Assembly: GCA_963784995.1 (NCBI GenBank) | Contig: CAWATZ010000006.1 | Coordinates: 372,001-436,000 of the forward strand | Source: CAWATZ01 sp963784995 | GTDB lineage: Bacteria > Planctomycetota > Planctomycetia > Gemmatales > Gemmataceae | DNA: 64,000 bases | Direction of reading: 5' to 3' | In this document: piece after piece, positions 1 through 9,386 of the stretch | Numbering within the stretch: position 1 is the stretch's first letter | How the letters are laid out: each line of letters opens with the position of its first letter | Program-made: the position numbers and the translations under genes | Notes under the pieces: model-generated | Told to the model about the DNA's origin: nothing | What the model saw: the letters and a program-made list of their open reading frames with translations, nothing else | Database searches by the model: none

Positions 1-36
1 CGCTTACTCCGCTGCGCTGCGTGCGCGGCTCGGACC
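1..36. repeat. One arm of a 36-bp palindromic repeat
   Basis: This 36-base stretch matches the right arm of the hairpin at 24931-25022 almost base for base. The other arm, if present, lies outside the window. It supplies the stop codon and the last residues (RARSAAE) of the RND permease. Confidence 0.7.
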
Positions 37-3000
37 CTTCGCAAAGGCGTCGTGCCTTGGTCTTTTTTCCACGTGTGAGATGCCTTTGCCTCGGGGTCTT
101 AACAGCTTCGGCAACCACGGCAGCCCCAGTGCCAGCGCTCCCAGCACCAGAAACAGTATCCGGCTAAACTGCCGGGCCCGCACCGAGGAGAACAGCGGTA
201 TCTCAACAAAGCCTTCGATGACGTAGAAGAACACCGGCGTCAGGAAGATGCCGAACAGGGTCACGCCCAGCATGCCGCTGAACACCGCCGTGCCCAGCGA
301 GCGCCGCATCTCCGAGCCGGCTCCGATGGACACCAGCAGCGGCACCACGCCCAGGATAAAGGCGAACGACGTCATCAGGATCGGCCGCAAGCGCAGCCGG
401 CACGCCTCCAGGGTGGACAGGTCGCGCGCCAGACCATCCTCGCGCTTGTGCTTGGCGAACTCCACGATCAGGATGGCGTTCTTGCTGGCCAATCCCACCA
501 GCACCACGAAGCCAATCTGCGTGAAGATGTTGATGTCCGTCCCGGTCACGGCCACGCCGGTCAGCGAGCCGAGGATGCACATGGGCACCACCAGGATCAC
601 CGCCAGCGGCAGCGCCCAGCTCTCGTACTGCGCCGCCAGCACCAGGAACACGAACACCACCGCCAGCGGGAAGATCAGGCTGTTCCAGACGTTTTTCGCG
701 GCGTCGATCTGAATGTAATTGATCTCGGTCCACTCAAAGCCCATCGACTGCGGTAGGGTGTCGTTACAGAGTGCCTCCATGGTGTCGATGCCCACGCCCG
801 AGGACACGTCGCTGCGGCAGCTGCCGACAATGGCGGCGGCCGGATACATGTTGTAGCGTGCCACCAGGATCGGACCGCCGACCTCCTTGATGGTCATGAG
901 CGAGCCCAGCGGCACCATGCTGCCCTTGTTGTTCCGCACCTTGATCAGACGGACCTTGTCGGGATTGTCGCGGTAAGGCCCCTGCGCCTGGACGACCACT
1001 TGCCAGGTCCGGCCGAACTTGTTGAAGTCGTTGACGTACAGCGAGCCGAGGTAAATCTGCAAGGTGCTGAACACGTCGCGCGGATTGACGCCCATTGTCT
1101 GGCACTGGTCGCGATCCACGTCCACGTACAGCTGCGGCGCGTTGGCCCGGAAGACCGTGAAGGCACTGGCGATCTTGTCGTTCTTGCGAGCGGCGTTGAT
1201 GACCTCGTCGGTCTGTTTTTGCAGCTCGGCCAGGCTGTTGTCGCCGCGGTCCTCGATGATCAGCTTGTAGCCGCCCGCCGAGCCCAGCCCCGAGACCGGC
1301 GGCGGTCCAAAGATCGAGATGATCGCCTCGGGAATCTCCTCGCTCAGTCGGGCCCGCAGCCGATCGGCGATGGCGTTGCTGGACAGACTGTGAGCGACCC
1401 CGTTTTCATCGACGTAAGGGTAACGGCGCTCCTCGAAGGATTTGAGGGTGATGAACAGGTTGCCGAAGTTGGAACCGTTGGCGCTGAGCGTGAACGACGA
1501 GCCGGCAATGGAGATGGTGTGGGCCACGCCGGGCATCCGGCGAATGATTTCGCTGGCATGGTCCATCACCTTCTGGGTCCGCTCCAGCGAGGCGGCGTCG
1601 GGCAGCTGCACGGCGGCGAAAAGCCGGGACTGGTCCTGGTCCGGGATGTAACCGACCGGCAGCCGGGTCGAGATCCACCAGGTCAACCCCATCAGGCCGC
1701 CGTACACCACCAGTACCAGGACACAGCCACGCAGGGCCAGGCCCACCAGTTGCGTGTAGCCCCCGACCGTCTGGCGGAAGCACCAGTTGAACAGGCGGAA
1801 GAACCAGCCCAGCAGCACGTCCAGCGCTCGGCCCAGTACGTCCTTGCGGGCGTTGCGAGGCTGGAGCAGGATGGCGGCCAGGGCGGGGCTCAGCGTCAGC
1901 GAGTTGAACGCCGAGATCACGGTCGAGACCGCAATCGTCAGGGCGAACTGGCGGAAGAACGAGCCGGTGATGCCGCTGATGAAGGCACAGGGCACAAACA
2001 CCGCCGACAGCACCAGGGCCACCGCCACCACGGGGCCCGACACCTGCTCCATCGCCTTGTGGGCGGCGGCCCGCGGCGACAGGCCATGCTCGATGTGATG
2101 CTCCACGGCCTCGACGACGACGATGGCGTCATCGACCACGATGCCGATGGCCAGCACCAGGCCGAACAGCGTCAGGTTGTTCAGACTGAAGCCAATGGCC
2201 GCCATCGCAGCGAACGTGCCCACGATGGCCACGGGGACAGCAGTCAGTGGGATCAGGGTTGAGCGCCAGTTTTGCAGGAAGATCAGCACCACGATGGCCA
2301 CCAGCACGACGGCCTCGATCAGAGTGCGGATGACCTCGTCAATCGACTCCTGAACGAACGGCGTGGTGTCAAAAACGATGGCGAAGTCCAGACCCTCGGG
2401 GAAATGTCTCTTCAGCTCCTCCATGCGGTTGCGCACGTTGCTGGCAGTGCTGATGGCGTTGGCGTAGGGCAGCTGGAAGATGGCCAGGCCGGTGGACGGA
2501 TACTGGTCCATCTTGATGGTGGTGTCCAGGTTGCGGCCGCTCATCTCGGTGAAGCCCACGTCCCGGAGGCGGACCGGCCGGCCATCGCTGGTGGTGCGCA
2601 GGACGATGTCGTTGAACTGCTCCGGATCGCTCAGCCGGCCCAGCGTGGTGATGGTGAACTCGAAATGCTGGTCCGCCGACGTCGGCTGCTGACCGACGTG
2701 GCCGGCCGCCACCTGCCGGTTCTGCTCGCGGATGGCGGCAACCACGTCGGCGGCGGTCAGGTTCAGCTCCGCCAGCCGGTCGGGATCGACCCACAGGCGC
2801 ATGCTGTAGTCCTGCTGGCCGAAGACGAACACGTCGCCGACGCCGGGAACCCGGGCCATCTCGTCCTTGAGTTTGATGGTGGCATAGTTACTGATGTAGA
2901 GCCGATCATAGCGCCCATCAGGCGAGTACAGGTTGACGACCAGGAGGATGTCGGGGTTACGTTTGCGCGTGGTGACGCCGGCCTGCTTGACCACGTCGGG

Positions 3001-3357
3001 CAGCAAGGGGAGAGCGAGGTTGACCCGGTTCTGCACCAGCACCTGGGCGAAGTTCAGATCGACGCCCGGCTTGAAGGTGACGCTGAGGCTGTAGGAGCCA
3101 TCGTTGGCCGAGCTGGAGGACATGTACAGCATGTTCTCGACGCCGTTGACCTGCTGCTCGATGGGAGCGGCCACGGACTCGGCCACGACCCTGGCGTTGG
3201 CGCCCGGGTAATTGCACTGCACCATGATCATGGGCGGCGTGATCTGCGGATACTGGGCCAGCGGCAGGTGGAACACGGCCACGGCACCCGTCAGAGTAAT
3301 GACGATGGACAGCACGGAGGCGAAGATTGGCCGTTCGATGAAGAAGTGCGAGAACAT
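4..3357 (-). CDS. RND efflux permease, AcrB/HAE1 family
   Basis: An inner-membrane proton/drug antiporter that would pair with the adaptor just upstream and an outer-membrane channel. The 1117 residues cover the whole family: it begins with the typical MFSHFFIERPIFASVLS segment, has 12 predicted membrane segments in two halves, two large periplasmic loops, and the VDDAIVVVE motif in TM4 (around residue 405) whose two Asp residues carry the proton relay. It lies 125 bases after the adaptor gene and is probably co-transcribed. The last ~25 residues after the final membrane helix are not conserved family sequence; their end is encoded by a palindromic repeat and gives the tail RARSAAE. The substrate cannot be told from sequence. 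Confidence 0.95.
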   Translation of the reverse strand: MFSHFFIERPIFASVLSIVITLTGAVAVFHLPLAQYPQITPPMIMVQCNYPGANARVVAESVAAPIEQQVNGVENMLYMSSSSANDGSYSLSVTFKPGVDLNFAQVLVQNRVNLALPLLPDVVKQAGVTTRKRNPDILLVVNLYSPDGRYDRLYISNYATIKLKDEMARVPGVGDVFVFGQQDYSMRLWVDPDRLAELNLTAADVVAAIREQNRQVAAGHVGQQPTSADQHFEFTITTLGRLSDPEQFNDIVLRTTSDGRPVRLRDVGFTEMSGRNLDTTIKMDQYPSTGLAIFQLPYANAISTASNVRNRMEELKRHFPEGLDFAIVFDTTPFVQESIDEVIRTLIEAVVLVAIVVLIFLQNWRSTLIPLTAVPVAIVGTFAAMAAIGFSLNNLTLFGLVLAIGIVVDDAIVVVEAVEHHIEHGLSPRAAAHKAMEQVSGPVVAVALVLSAVFVPCAFISGITGSFFRQFALTIAVSTVISAFNSLTLSPALAAILLQPRNARKDVLGRALDVLLGWFFRLFNWCFRQTVGGYTQLVGLALRGCVLVLVVYGGLMGLTWWISTRLPVGYIPDQDQSRLFAAVQLPDAASLERTQKVMDHASEIIRRMPGVAHTISIAGSSFTLSANGSNFGNLFITLKSFEERRYPYVDENGVAHSLSSNAIADRLRARLSEEIPEAIISIFGPPPVSGLGSAGGYKLIIEDRGDNSLAELQKQTDEVINAARKNDKIASAFTVFRANAPQLYVDVDRDQCQTMGVNPRDVFSTLQIYLGSLYVNDFNKFGRTWQVVVQAQGPYRDNPDKVRLIKVRNNKGSMVPLGSLMTIKEVGGPILVARYNMYPAAAIVGSCRSDVSSGVGIDTMEALCNDTLPQSMGFEWTEINYIQIDAAKNVWNSLIFPLAVVFVFLVLAAQYESWALPLAVILVVPMCILGSLTGVAVTGTDINIFTQIGFVVLVGLASKNAILIVEFAKHKREDGLARDLSTLEACRLRLRPILMTSFAFILGVVPLLVSIGAGSEMRRSLGTAVFSGMLGVTLFGIFLTPVFFYVIEGFVEIPLFSSVRARQFSRILFLVLGALALGLPWLPKLLRPRGKGISHVEKRPRHDAFAKGPSRARSAAE

Positions 3358-3380
3358 CGAGCCAACCTCCCCTTCCCATT

Positions 3381-3477
3381 TTCTCCCCTCACCCCGCCGG
3401 TTAGCCCGACGCGCCAGCGAGGGAACAACGGACTCCCTCGCTGGCGCTTCGGGCTAACCGGCGGGGTGAGGGGAGAA
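3381..3477. repeat. 44-bp inverted repeat between RND genes
   Basis: Arms 3381-3424 and 3434-3477 are complementary with one mismatch around a 9-base loop. The core GCCCGAAGCGCCAGCG is shared with the tandem arrays at 63094-63198 and 63797-63923, so this is a member of the same REP-like family, placed inside the efflux operon. It could act as an mRNA processing or attenuation element. Confidence 0.8.
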
Positions 3478-3482
3478 ACGAA

Positions 3483-4817
3483 TCACTCCGCGGTGGTTGG
3501 CTGCTTCCGGGCGTTGTCCTGCGGGCGGGAGGGGAACAGCTGTGTCAGGGGCGAGGTCGGCGGCTTGGCCGTAGGCTGCTGCTTGAACTTGACCTTCTGC
3601 TTGGCCCGCACTTGCTGCATGCCGGCCACGATCACCCGCTCTCCTCGGGCCAGGCCTTCCTTGATCACGCGCATGTGGCCGATGGCCTGGCCGAGCGTCA
3701 CCTGGCGATACTCGACCTCACCGGAGCCGGTCTCCTTGCCGGTCTGCTCGTCGGCCTTGACGACCCAGACAAACTTCTTGCCCTGGTCGCTCTGCAGGGC
3801 CTCGTCGGGAATGAGCAAAGAACTGTAGGGGTTGCCGATCGGCAGGCGGATGCGGGCGAACAGGCCTGACTTGAGCTTGCCATCGGAGTTGTCAAAGACG
3901 CCACGCATGCGGATGGTGCCGGTGTTAGCGTTGATGCGGTTGTCCTTGAAGTTCACCTTGCCCTTGTGAGTAAACTCCTCCTCGTTGGCCAGGCGGATGA
4001 CGATGGGGAACTCCAGGTCCTTGAACCAGGAACTCGACTCGGACACCCCGGCGACCTTCAGCAGTTCGAGGTACGTGCGCTCGTCCACGTCGAAATAAGC
4101 GTAGACGGGGTTCTCGGCGATGATGGTGGTCAGCAGCGTGCTGTCGGCGTTGACCAGGTTGCCCGGATCGACGTTGCGCCGGCTGACCTGGCCATCGATG
4201 GGCGAGACGACCCGGGTATATCCGAGCATGATCGTCGCCTTTTCCCGGGTCGCCTTCTGTGCCGCGACCTGGGCAGTGGCCTTTTCCACGGTGGCGACGG
4301 CCACGTCGTATTCCTCCTGGGTGACGGCGCCGGTGGGCAATAGCCGCCGAGCCCGGGCGACGTTGCGCTCGGCGAGGTGGCGGTCCGCTTCAGCCAGCTT
4401 GACGTTGGCCTCCGCCTGGGCCAGATCGACCTCGAACGGCTTGGGTTCGATCTGGAACAGCAGGTCGCCCTTGTGAACGTCCTTACCTTCCTTCTTGGGA
4501 TCGATCGCCCAGACGACGTAACCGGAAACCCGCGGCCGCAGATCGACTGTGTGGATGGCGTCCAGCCGGCCGGTGAAATCCTGGTAGTCCAGGACCGTGT
4601 CGGTGACCGGCTGAGTGACGACGACCGTGACCGCCTTTTTCTCCTTGGTGACCGGCGCATGGCCGCAGCCGGAAACCAGCACCAGCAGCACGGTGAACCC
4701 AGCCGCCCCCAGCAGACGCCAGGTCCAACCGTGAACGCGGAACGGAATGCGTCTTCGCTCGGCACTCCCCGTTCCGAGTTTCGAGTTGGAACGGTGCCTG
4801 GAGAGAGATTCGTTCAT
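3483..4817 (-). CDS. RND periplasmic adaptor (membrane fusion) lipoprotein
   Basis: This adaptor links the RND permease to the outer-membrane channel. The N-terminal hydrophobic stretch ends in VLVSGCGHA, a lipoprotein signal with Cys around residue 51. Then follow the lipoyl/barrel-sandwich half (TVDLRPRVSGYV), an alpha-helical hairpin (about residues 115-190), the second lipoyl half with YTRVVSPIDGQVSRR, and a beta-barrel. It has 444 residues, somewhat longer than usual because of a Pro/Lys-rich tail. I chose ATG at 4817; GAGGAG lies 8 bases upstream and a TTG codon directly precedes the ATG. A promoter with an overlapping TetR-like palindrome lies about 110 bases upstream. Confidence 0.92.
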   Translation of the reverse strand: MNESLSRHRSNSKLGTGSAERRRIPFRVHGWTWRLLGAAGFTVLLVLVSGCGHAPVTKEKKAVTVVVTQPVTDTVLDYQDFTGRLDAIHTVDLRPRVSGYVVWAIDPKKEGKDVHKGDLLFQIEPKPFEVDLAQAEANVKLAEADRHLAERNVARARRLLPTGAVTQEEYDVAVATVEKATAQVAAQKATREKATIMLGYTRVVSPIDGQVSRRNVDPGNLVNADSTLLTTIIAENPVYAYFDVDERTYLELLKVAGVSESSSWFKDLEFPIVIRLANEEEFTHKGKVNFKDNRINANTGTIRMRGVFDNSDGKLKSGLFARIRLPIGNPYSSLLIPDEALQSDQGKKFVWVVKADEQTGKETGSGEVEYRQVTLGQAIGHMRVIKEGLARGERVIVAGMQQVRAKQKVKFKQQPTAKPPTSPLTQLFPSRPQDNARKQPTTAE

Positions 4818-4837
4818 CAATTGTTCTCCTCAATCGC

Positions 4838-4899
4838 GTTGTGGCACGGTCAGGAGACCGTGCCACAACTCGGCACGGTCAGGAGACCGTGCCACAACG
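4838..4899. repeat. Tandem hairpin repeat, TGTGGCACGGTC family
   Basis: 4838-4869 is a perfect 14-bp inverted repeat around AGGA; a second, nearly identical copy follows at 4872-4899. The same family recurs twice at 6769-6850. It lies in the 5' leader of the RND operon. Confidence 0.8.
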
Positions 4900-4925
4900 C
4901 GCCGGGTGTGTTGGCCCCGAGGCGG

Positions 4926-4939
4926 ACTGACCGGTCAGT
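4926..4939. promoter_or_regulatory. TetR-type operator candidate
   Basis: ACTGACCGGTCAGT is a perfect 14-bp palindrome lying just downstream of a minus-strand promoter for the RND adaptor, where a repressor would block initiation. TetR/AcrR-family repressors of RND pumps often bind such sites. No tetR gene is in this window, so the assignment is inferred. Confidence 0.55.
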
Positions 4940-4948
4940 TCCATAATG

Positions 4949-4977
4949 GTTTTAGCGGAGCGGCGCAGGCTTGTCAA
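4949..4977 (-). promoter_or_regulatory. Sigma-70 type promoter of the RND operon
   Basis: On the minus strand, TTGACA (4977-4972) is followed after exactly 17 bases by TAAAAC (4954-4949). Start of transcription would fall near 4942, at the edge of the ACTGACCGGTCAGT palindrome. The -35 is a perfect match and the -10 matches 4 of 6. Confidence 0.55.
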
Positions 4978-5048
4978 TCAGAAAAGCTCCGAAAACGGAA
5001 GGAATCGAAAGATACGGAGAAACCCGTCCTGGTTTTCCCCGAACACTT

Positions 5049-6728
5049 TCAGCTCTTGCTGGCTTGCCGGGTCTGGCGGGCGTGGCGGAGCGCGACCAGG
5101 AGAAACAGGCTGACCAGGGCGCCCAGGGCGAGGGGGCCCCACTTCAGCCCAGAAGGCAGCAGCAGGGCCAGCACGAAGAACGCCATGCCGAACAGGTACA
5201 TCCTGCCCCAGTAAACCCCCCCCAGCGAGAAGAAGGTGGCCCCGACCAGGACCGCTCCCCAGGGGAAGACGGTCAGCGGGTCCCAGGGGCGGTCCGGCGG
5301 ACGCATCTGGTAACTCAGGATCGCCAGAGTCACCATTCCCAGCAGCAGGCCGACGCGAATGGACCAGAGATGGCGCGTCGTAGCGTTGAGCGGCACCCGG
5401 AAACCTTCGCCCGAGACGAGCAGGTAAATCAGGATCGCACTGGCCATGCTGGCCAGGGTCACCACCAGGGCAATCCAGCCATACCACGGGCTGCGGAACG
5501 CCAGCACCAGGATGGCCAACTGGAACAGGAAGGGAACCGGGATCAGCAGCTGCAGAGAGTCAAGCGACTTCAGGGAGACCGGCAACTCACGCGAACGGTT
5601 CAGCGTCCAGGCCAGCCGATCGATCAGGTTGGGCGAGCGGGCCCGGATTGGCTCACGCTCCAGGTAGCGCTCCAGGTCCTCTGCCAGGGCGGCGGCCGAG
5701 GCGTAGCGCTGCTCCGGCTCCTTTGCCAGGCACTTCAGGCAGATGGTCTGCAGATCGACGGGCAGCTCGGGATAATGCCTGCGCGGGGCCACGGGTGCTT
5801 CCGAGCGGACGCGCTCCAGCGTTTCCAGCAGGTTCGCACCCGCAAAGGGGGGCTGGCCGGTGAGACATTCGTACAGGATCGCTCCCAGTCCGTAAACGTC
5901 GGTTCGTGGCCCGATCTGGCGATTCCGCCCATCGGCCTGTTCCGGGGCCATGTAACTGGGCGTACCGAGGACGGAACCGGAGACGGTCAGGGCTGGTCCG
6001 GGAGAGCGGTTGCCTGACTGCGACAGCGAGCCATCGCCGGCCAGGAGCTTGGCCAGGCCAAAGTCGCCGATCCGTGGGGAGCCGTCACCGGCGAGCAGGA
6101 CGTTGCTGGGTTTGAGGTCGCGGTGGATGACGTGCTGCTGATGGGCGAAGTGGATGGCCCGGGCCAGGGTGGCAACCAGGGCAGCGGCCTGGTCCGGAGG
6201 CAGCGGTCCGGAGTCGAGCCGGTCGGCCAGGCTGCCGCCATCGACGTACTCCAGCACCAGGTAAGGACAGCCCTGGGCCTCGCCAATCTCGAAGATGCGC
6301 ACGATGTTGGGATGCTGCAGCCGGGCCACGGCCTCGGCCTCGACCCGGAACCGGCCGGTTTCCTCCCCCGCCGGCTCGACCCCGGCCAGGATCATCTTCA
6401 CCGCCACCAGCCGTTTCAAGGACAGTTGCCGGGCCTTGTACACCTTGCCCATGCCCCCACTCCCGAGCAGGCTCAGGACCTCGCAATCCGGCACCTGGGG
6501 CAAAGTGGGGCTGGGCAGGGGCGGCGGAACAGCTACCTGGAGGGTCTCGGTCCCACGGGGAGCGTTGGGGATGCGATACATCGCCTCCAGGGCCGCGATC
6601 CGCTGGCGGACCTCCTCGACCAGCTCCGGGTGATCGCCGCACAGCTCCTCCGGGGTCGCTTCCCGGCCTTGCTCGCGCAGCTCGTCCCAGCGCAGCAGGA
6701 TGTCGCCGATCGGGTCGCTGGTTGCCAT
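5049..6728 (-). CDS. Serine/threonine protein kinase with membrane tail
   Basis: A eukaryotic-type kinase. Residues 1-78 form the short N-terminal helical region common in planctomycete kinases. The kinase domain runs from about 80 to 345 and shows the glycine loop (GSGGMGKVYKA), the ATP Lys (VAVKMIL), the catalytic HRDLKPSN loop, DFGLAK, and GTPSYMAPEQ. The C-terminal ~200 residues hold about five to six hydrophobic segments, so the enzyme is membrane-bound with a cytoplasmic kinase domain. There is no recognisable extracellular sensor domain. It follows an ECF sigma factor gene on the same strand with 154 bases between, an arrangement repeated many times in Gemmata-type genomes, and may control that sigma factor. 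The target is unknown. Confidence 0.93.
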   Translation of the reverse strand: MATSDPIGDILLRWDELREQGREATPEELCGDHPELVEEVRQRIAALEAMYRIPNAPRGTETLQVAVPPPLPSPTLPQVPDCEVLSLLGSGGMGKVYKARQLSLKRLVAVKMILAGVEPAGEETGRFRVEAEAVARLQHPNIVRIFEIGEAQGCPYLVLEYVDGGSLADRLDSGPLPPDQAAALVATLARAIHFAHQQHVIHRDLKPSNVLLAGDGSPRIGDFGLAKLLAGDGSLSQSGNRSPGPALTVSGSVLGTPSYMAPEQADGRNRQIGPRTDVYGLGAILYECLTGQPPFAGANLLETLERVRSEAPVAPRRHYPELPVDLQTICLKCLAKEPEQRYASAAALAEDLERYLEREPIRARSPNLIDRLAWTLNRSRELPVSLKSLDSLQLLIPVPFLFQLAILVLAFRSPWYGWIALVVTLASMASAILIYLLVSGEGFRVPLNATTRHLWSIRVGLLLGMVTLAILSYQMRPPDRPWDPLTVFPWGAVLVGATFFSLGGVYWGRMYLFGMAFFVLALLLPSGLKWGPLALGALVSLFLLVALRHARQTRQASKS

Positions 6729-6730
6729 GT

Positions 6731-6916
6731 GCTACTGTCCCGGGACTTCGCCGTGCATCGCCTCGCTGTGTGGCACGGTCAGGAGTCCGTGCCACAACTC
6801 GGGGGGGCCTGCGCTCGCTCGCTGTGGCACGGTCTCCTGACCGTGCCACACAACTCGTGGTGCCTGCGGCTACAGGTGGTTGCTACTGTCCCGGCACTTC
6901 GCCGTGCATCGCCTCG
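6731..6916. repeat. 35-bp direct repeat flanking hairpin elements
   Basis: 6731-6765 and 6882-6916 are the same 35-base sequence with one mismatch. The second copy is the 3' end of the sigma factor gene including its stop codon; the first lies just before the kinase start. Between them are two hairpins of the TGTGGCACGGTC family (6769-6796 and 6823-6850). This looks like a duplication made when the hairpin cassette inserted or recombined. Confidence 0.75.
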
Positions 6917-7512
6917 TGCAGTTTCAGGCACGCCGACTGCCAGCGGCGCTTGATCGTCCGCGCACAGACACCGAGCAGTTCGCCTGCGTCGGTGTGCGAC
7001 AGACCCTGATACCAGATCAGGTCAAAGACCTCGCGCTCCTCCTCGGGCAAGGCGCTGACCTGCTGGTGGAACTCCGTCCAGAGAGCGAGCCGGCCCGGGT
7101 CCAGCGAGGCGTCCGCGGGGCCGGCGGCCTGTCCAGTACCGAGTCCGCCGCCATCGCTGTGCCGATGTTCCCCCTCGCCGTGGGGGCCAAAGTAGTGCCG
7201 GGCCAGGTCCAGCAGTTCGCGCCGGATCTCCAGGGCGGCCAGGCGATAGAAGTCACGCGGGGAGGGCGGCGTGACCGTCTGCAGGGCGCGATACAGGCGA
7301 AGCAGGGCATTCTGGAGAACGTCGGCCGTTTCCTCCCAGCGGCGCAGACGGGGATAATCCTTGAACATGACGTGGGCCAGGGAACGGAGCCGCTCGCCGG
7401 TGGCGTTGATCAGCTCCCGGCGGGCCTGCTCGTCACCCTGCTGCAGCCGAGCCAGCAGGTACTGCAGCCGGCCGGTCAGGCCCAAAATCGGTTCGGCGCT
7501 GTTTGGGGTCAC
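6883..7512 (-). CDS. ECF RNA polymerase sigma factor
   Basis: An extracytoplasmic-function sigma factor of 209 residues. Region 2 is visible around residues 40-80 (YPRLRRWEETADVLQNALL) and region 4 near the C-terminus with a helix-turn-helix (LSHTDAGELLGVCARTIKRR). The GTG at 7512 is chosen because AGGGGAG lies about 6 bases upstream; a longer reading frame reaches 7629 but adds 39 residues unlike the family. It precedes the membrane kinase gene. No anti-sigma factor is adjacent, so control may be through the kinase. Confidence 0.9.
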   Translation of the reverse strand: MTPNSAEPILGLTGRLQYLLARLQQGDEQARRELINATGERLRSLAHVMFKDYPRLRRWEETADVLQNALLRLYRALQTVTPPSPRDFYRLAALEIRRELLDLARHYFGPHGEGEHRHSDGGGLGTGQAAGPADASLDPGRLALWTEFHQQVSALPEEEREVFDLIWYQGLSHTDAGELLGVCARTIKRRWQSACLKLHEAMHGEVPGQ

Positions 7513-7742
7513 GGTATCTCCCCTCGCGTGGTTCCCTGCCAGTATAGCCGGTCGCGCGAATGGCACCAGACGATTGCTACCGGACGGCGTGACCCATCCC
7601 ACGCACGGCATCTTGAGCGCTTTCCTCAAGCCTTTGTCCGGATCTGGCCGATGGTAAGGATTGAGCCGATTGTTTGACCTTTTCTGACATTGACTTCTTC
7701 AGCTCGGGAATGCAGAGCCGATCAGCACAAAAGGAAATACGC

Positions 7743-9386
7743 ATGTTCAAACAAGCCAGGTCCGGGATTCGCACGTCCTGGAGTTCGCGCCTGCTGCGCG
7801 GGCTGGGGGCGGTTGGACTGGCCGGCGTGGTCCTGCTCAGCGGCGGCTGCGTCGTGACCGGCCCTCTGGAATGGATCAAGAACGGCTTCAAGGTCGGGCC
7901 CAACTACTGCAAGCCGCCAGCACCGGTGGCCGAGCAATGGATCGGGGCCAACGATCCGCGTACCCAGGGTCCGCCGCCGCGCGACGGCGACTGGTGGACC
8001 GTCTTCCACGATCCCATCCTTAACGCCCTCATTTGCCGGGCTTACCAGCAGAACCCAAACCTCTTCGCCATCGGCACCCGTGTCCTCCAGGCACGGGCGC
8101 AGCAGTCCATCGCCGTGGGCAACGTCTTCCCTCAGACCCAGCAAGTACTTGGATTGTATCCCAACGGCACCATGGCCGGCAGTCCGTCCCACATCGATTT
8201 CACCGGCTTCAACCTGAGCTGGGAGCTGGATTTCTGGGGGAAATACCGCCGGCAAGTGGAGTCCGCCAACGCCAAGCTGGACACCTCGGTCGAAAACTAC
8301 GACGACGCCCTGGTGACGTTGCTGGCCGACGTGGCCACCAATTACGTCCAGTACCGGGTCGCCCAGATGCGGATCAAGATCGCACGCGACAACCTGCAAA
8401 CGCAGGAGAAGCTGGTGGCGCTGTCCGAGCAGCAGCAGAAGGTCGGCACCGCCACCGCCCTCGACGTGGAGCAGCTCCGCACCCTCATGGAACAGACCCG
8501 CTCCACCATCCCGTTCCAGCAGATTGTCCAGGGACAGGCCAACGATCGGCTCTGTATCCTGGTGGGCGAGCCGCCCCACGACCTGGAGTGTGAACTCGGC
8601 CCGGGCCCGGAACTGGGCAGCATGCCGATGCCGGCGACCCCGGCCTGTGTTGCCGCGGGTATCCCGGCCGATTTGCTGAAGAGGCGTCCCGACGTCCGCA
8701 GCGCCGAACGCCAGGTGGCGGCCCAGAGCCCCCAGATCGGCGTGGCCACGGCCGACCTCTACCCCAGCATCTCCGTCGGCACCGCGCTGGGCGACGTGGA
8801 CCTCAACCTGGGCGGGGCGCTGAAGTCCAGCGGTTTCCTGGGGTTCGTCACGCCCTCGTTCAGCTGGAACATCCTCAACTACGGCCGGCTCGTCAACAAC
8901 GTCCGCCTCCAGGATGCCAAAACTCAGGAATTGATCGCGACCTTCCAGAACAAGGTGCTGAGTGCGGCCCAGGAAGTCCAGACGGCGCTGCGGGGCTTCC
9001 TGCGCTCCCAGGAACAGTCCGAGGCCATCGCCCGCAGCGCCACCGCGGCGGGCAAGGCCACCAAGATCGAGGAGAAGCTGTTCACCGACGTCAAGGCGGA
9101 CATCAATCGCCTGTTCACCCTGGAGAATTCCCAGTTGCAGGAGCAGGACAACCTGGCTGTGGCGCAGGGCAACATCGCCCTCAACTTGATCGGCGTCTAC
9201 CGGGCCCTCGGTGGCGGCTGGGAAATCCGCTGCCGGGAGGGCGCTTGCGACCTGGGAGGAATTCCCGGCATTAAGCCACAAACAGGGCCGGCCGCCCCCG
9301 AACTGCTTCCGCAACCGGGACCCGCCATGGAACCCCGCAAGGACGCTCAACCGATGGGCGATAGGAAAGGAGATCAAAAGCCATGA
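7743..9386 (+). CDS. Outer-membrane efflux channel lipoprotein, NodT/OprM family
   Basis: The outer-membrane partner of an RND pump, probably the one at 4-4817. ATG 7743 is preceded by AAAGGAAA at a good distance; upstream in-frame starts lack one. The signal peptide ends in VLLSGGC, a lipobox, so the mature protein is lipid-anchored. Two outer-membrane efflux repeats follow, with the first around residues 70-280 and the second from about 310, including the hallmark LLKRRPDVRSAERQ. It has 547 residues; the Pro-rich tail (about the last 45) is extra to the family. It is transcribed away from the sigma factor gene and overlaps the next gene by ATGA. Confidence 0.93.
   Translation: MFKQARSGIRTSWSSRLLRGLGAVGLAGVVLLSGGCVVTGPLEWIKNGFKVGPNYCKPPAPVAEQWIGANDPRTQGPPPRDGDWWTVFHDPILNALICRAYQQNPNLFAIGTRVLQARAQQSIAVGNVFPQTQQVLGLYPNGTMAGSPSHIDFTGFNLSWELDFWGKYRRQVESANAKLDTSVENYDDALVTLLADVATNYVQYRVAQMRIKIARDNLQTQEKLVALSEQQQKVGTATALDVEQLRTLMEQTRSTIPFQQIVQGQANDRLCILVGEPPHDLECELGPGPELGSMPMPATPACVAAGIPADLLKRRPDVRSAERQVAAQSPQIGVATADLYPSISVGTALGDVDLNLGGALKSSGFLGFVTPSFSWNILNYGRLVNNVRLQDAKTQELIATFQNKVLSAAQEVQTALRGFLRSQEQSEAIARSATAAGKATKIEEKLFTDVKADINRLFTLENSQLQEQDNLAVAQGNIALNLIGVYRALGGGWEIRCREGACDLGGIPGIKPQTGPAAPELLPQPGPAMEPRKDAQPMGDRKGDQKP

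Noticed and set aside
1000..2262. Long plus-strand open frame opposite the RND permease
   Set aside because: It is antisense to a well-conserved gene and has Arg/Gly/Gln-rich chance composition with no motif; typical of high-GC antisense frames.
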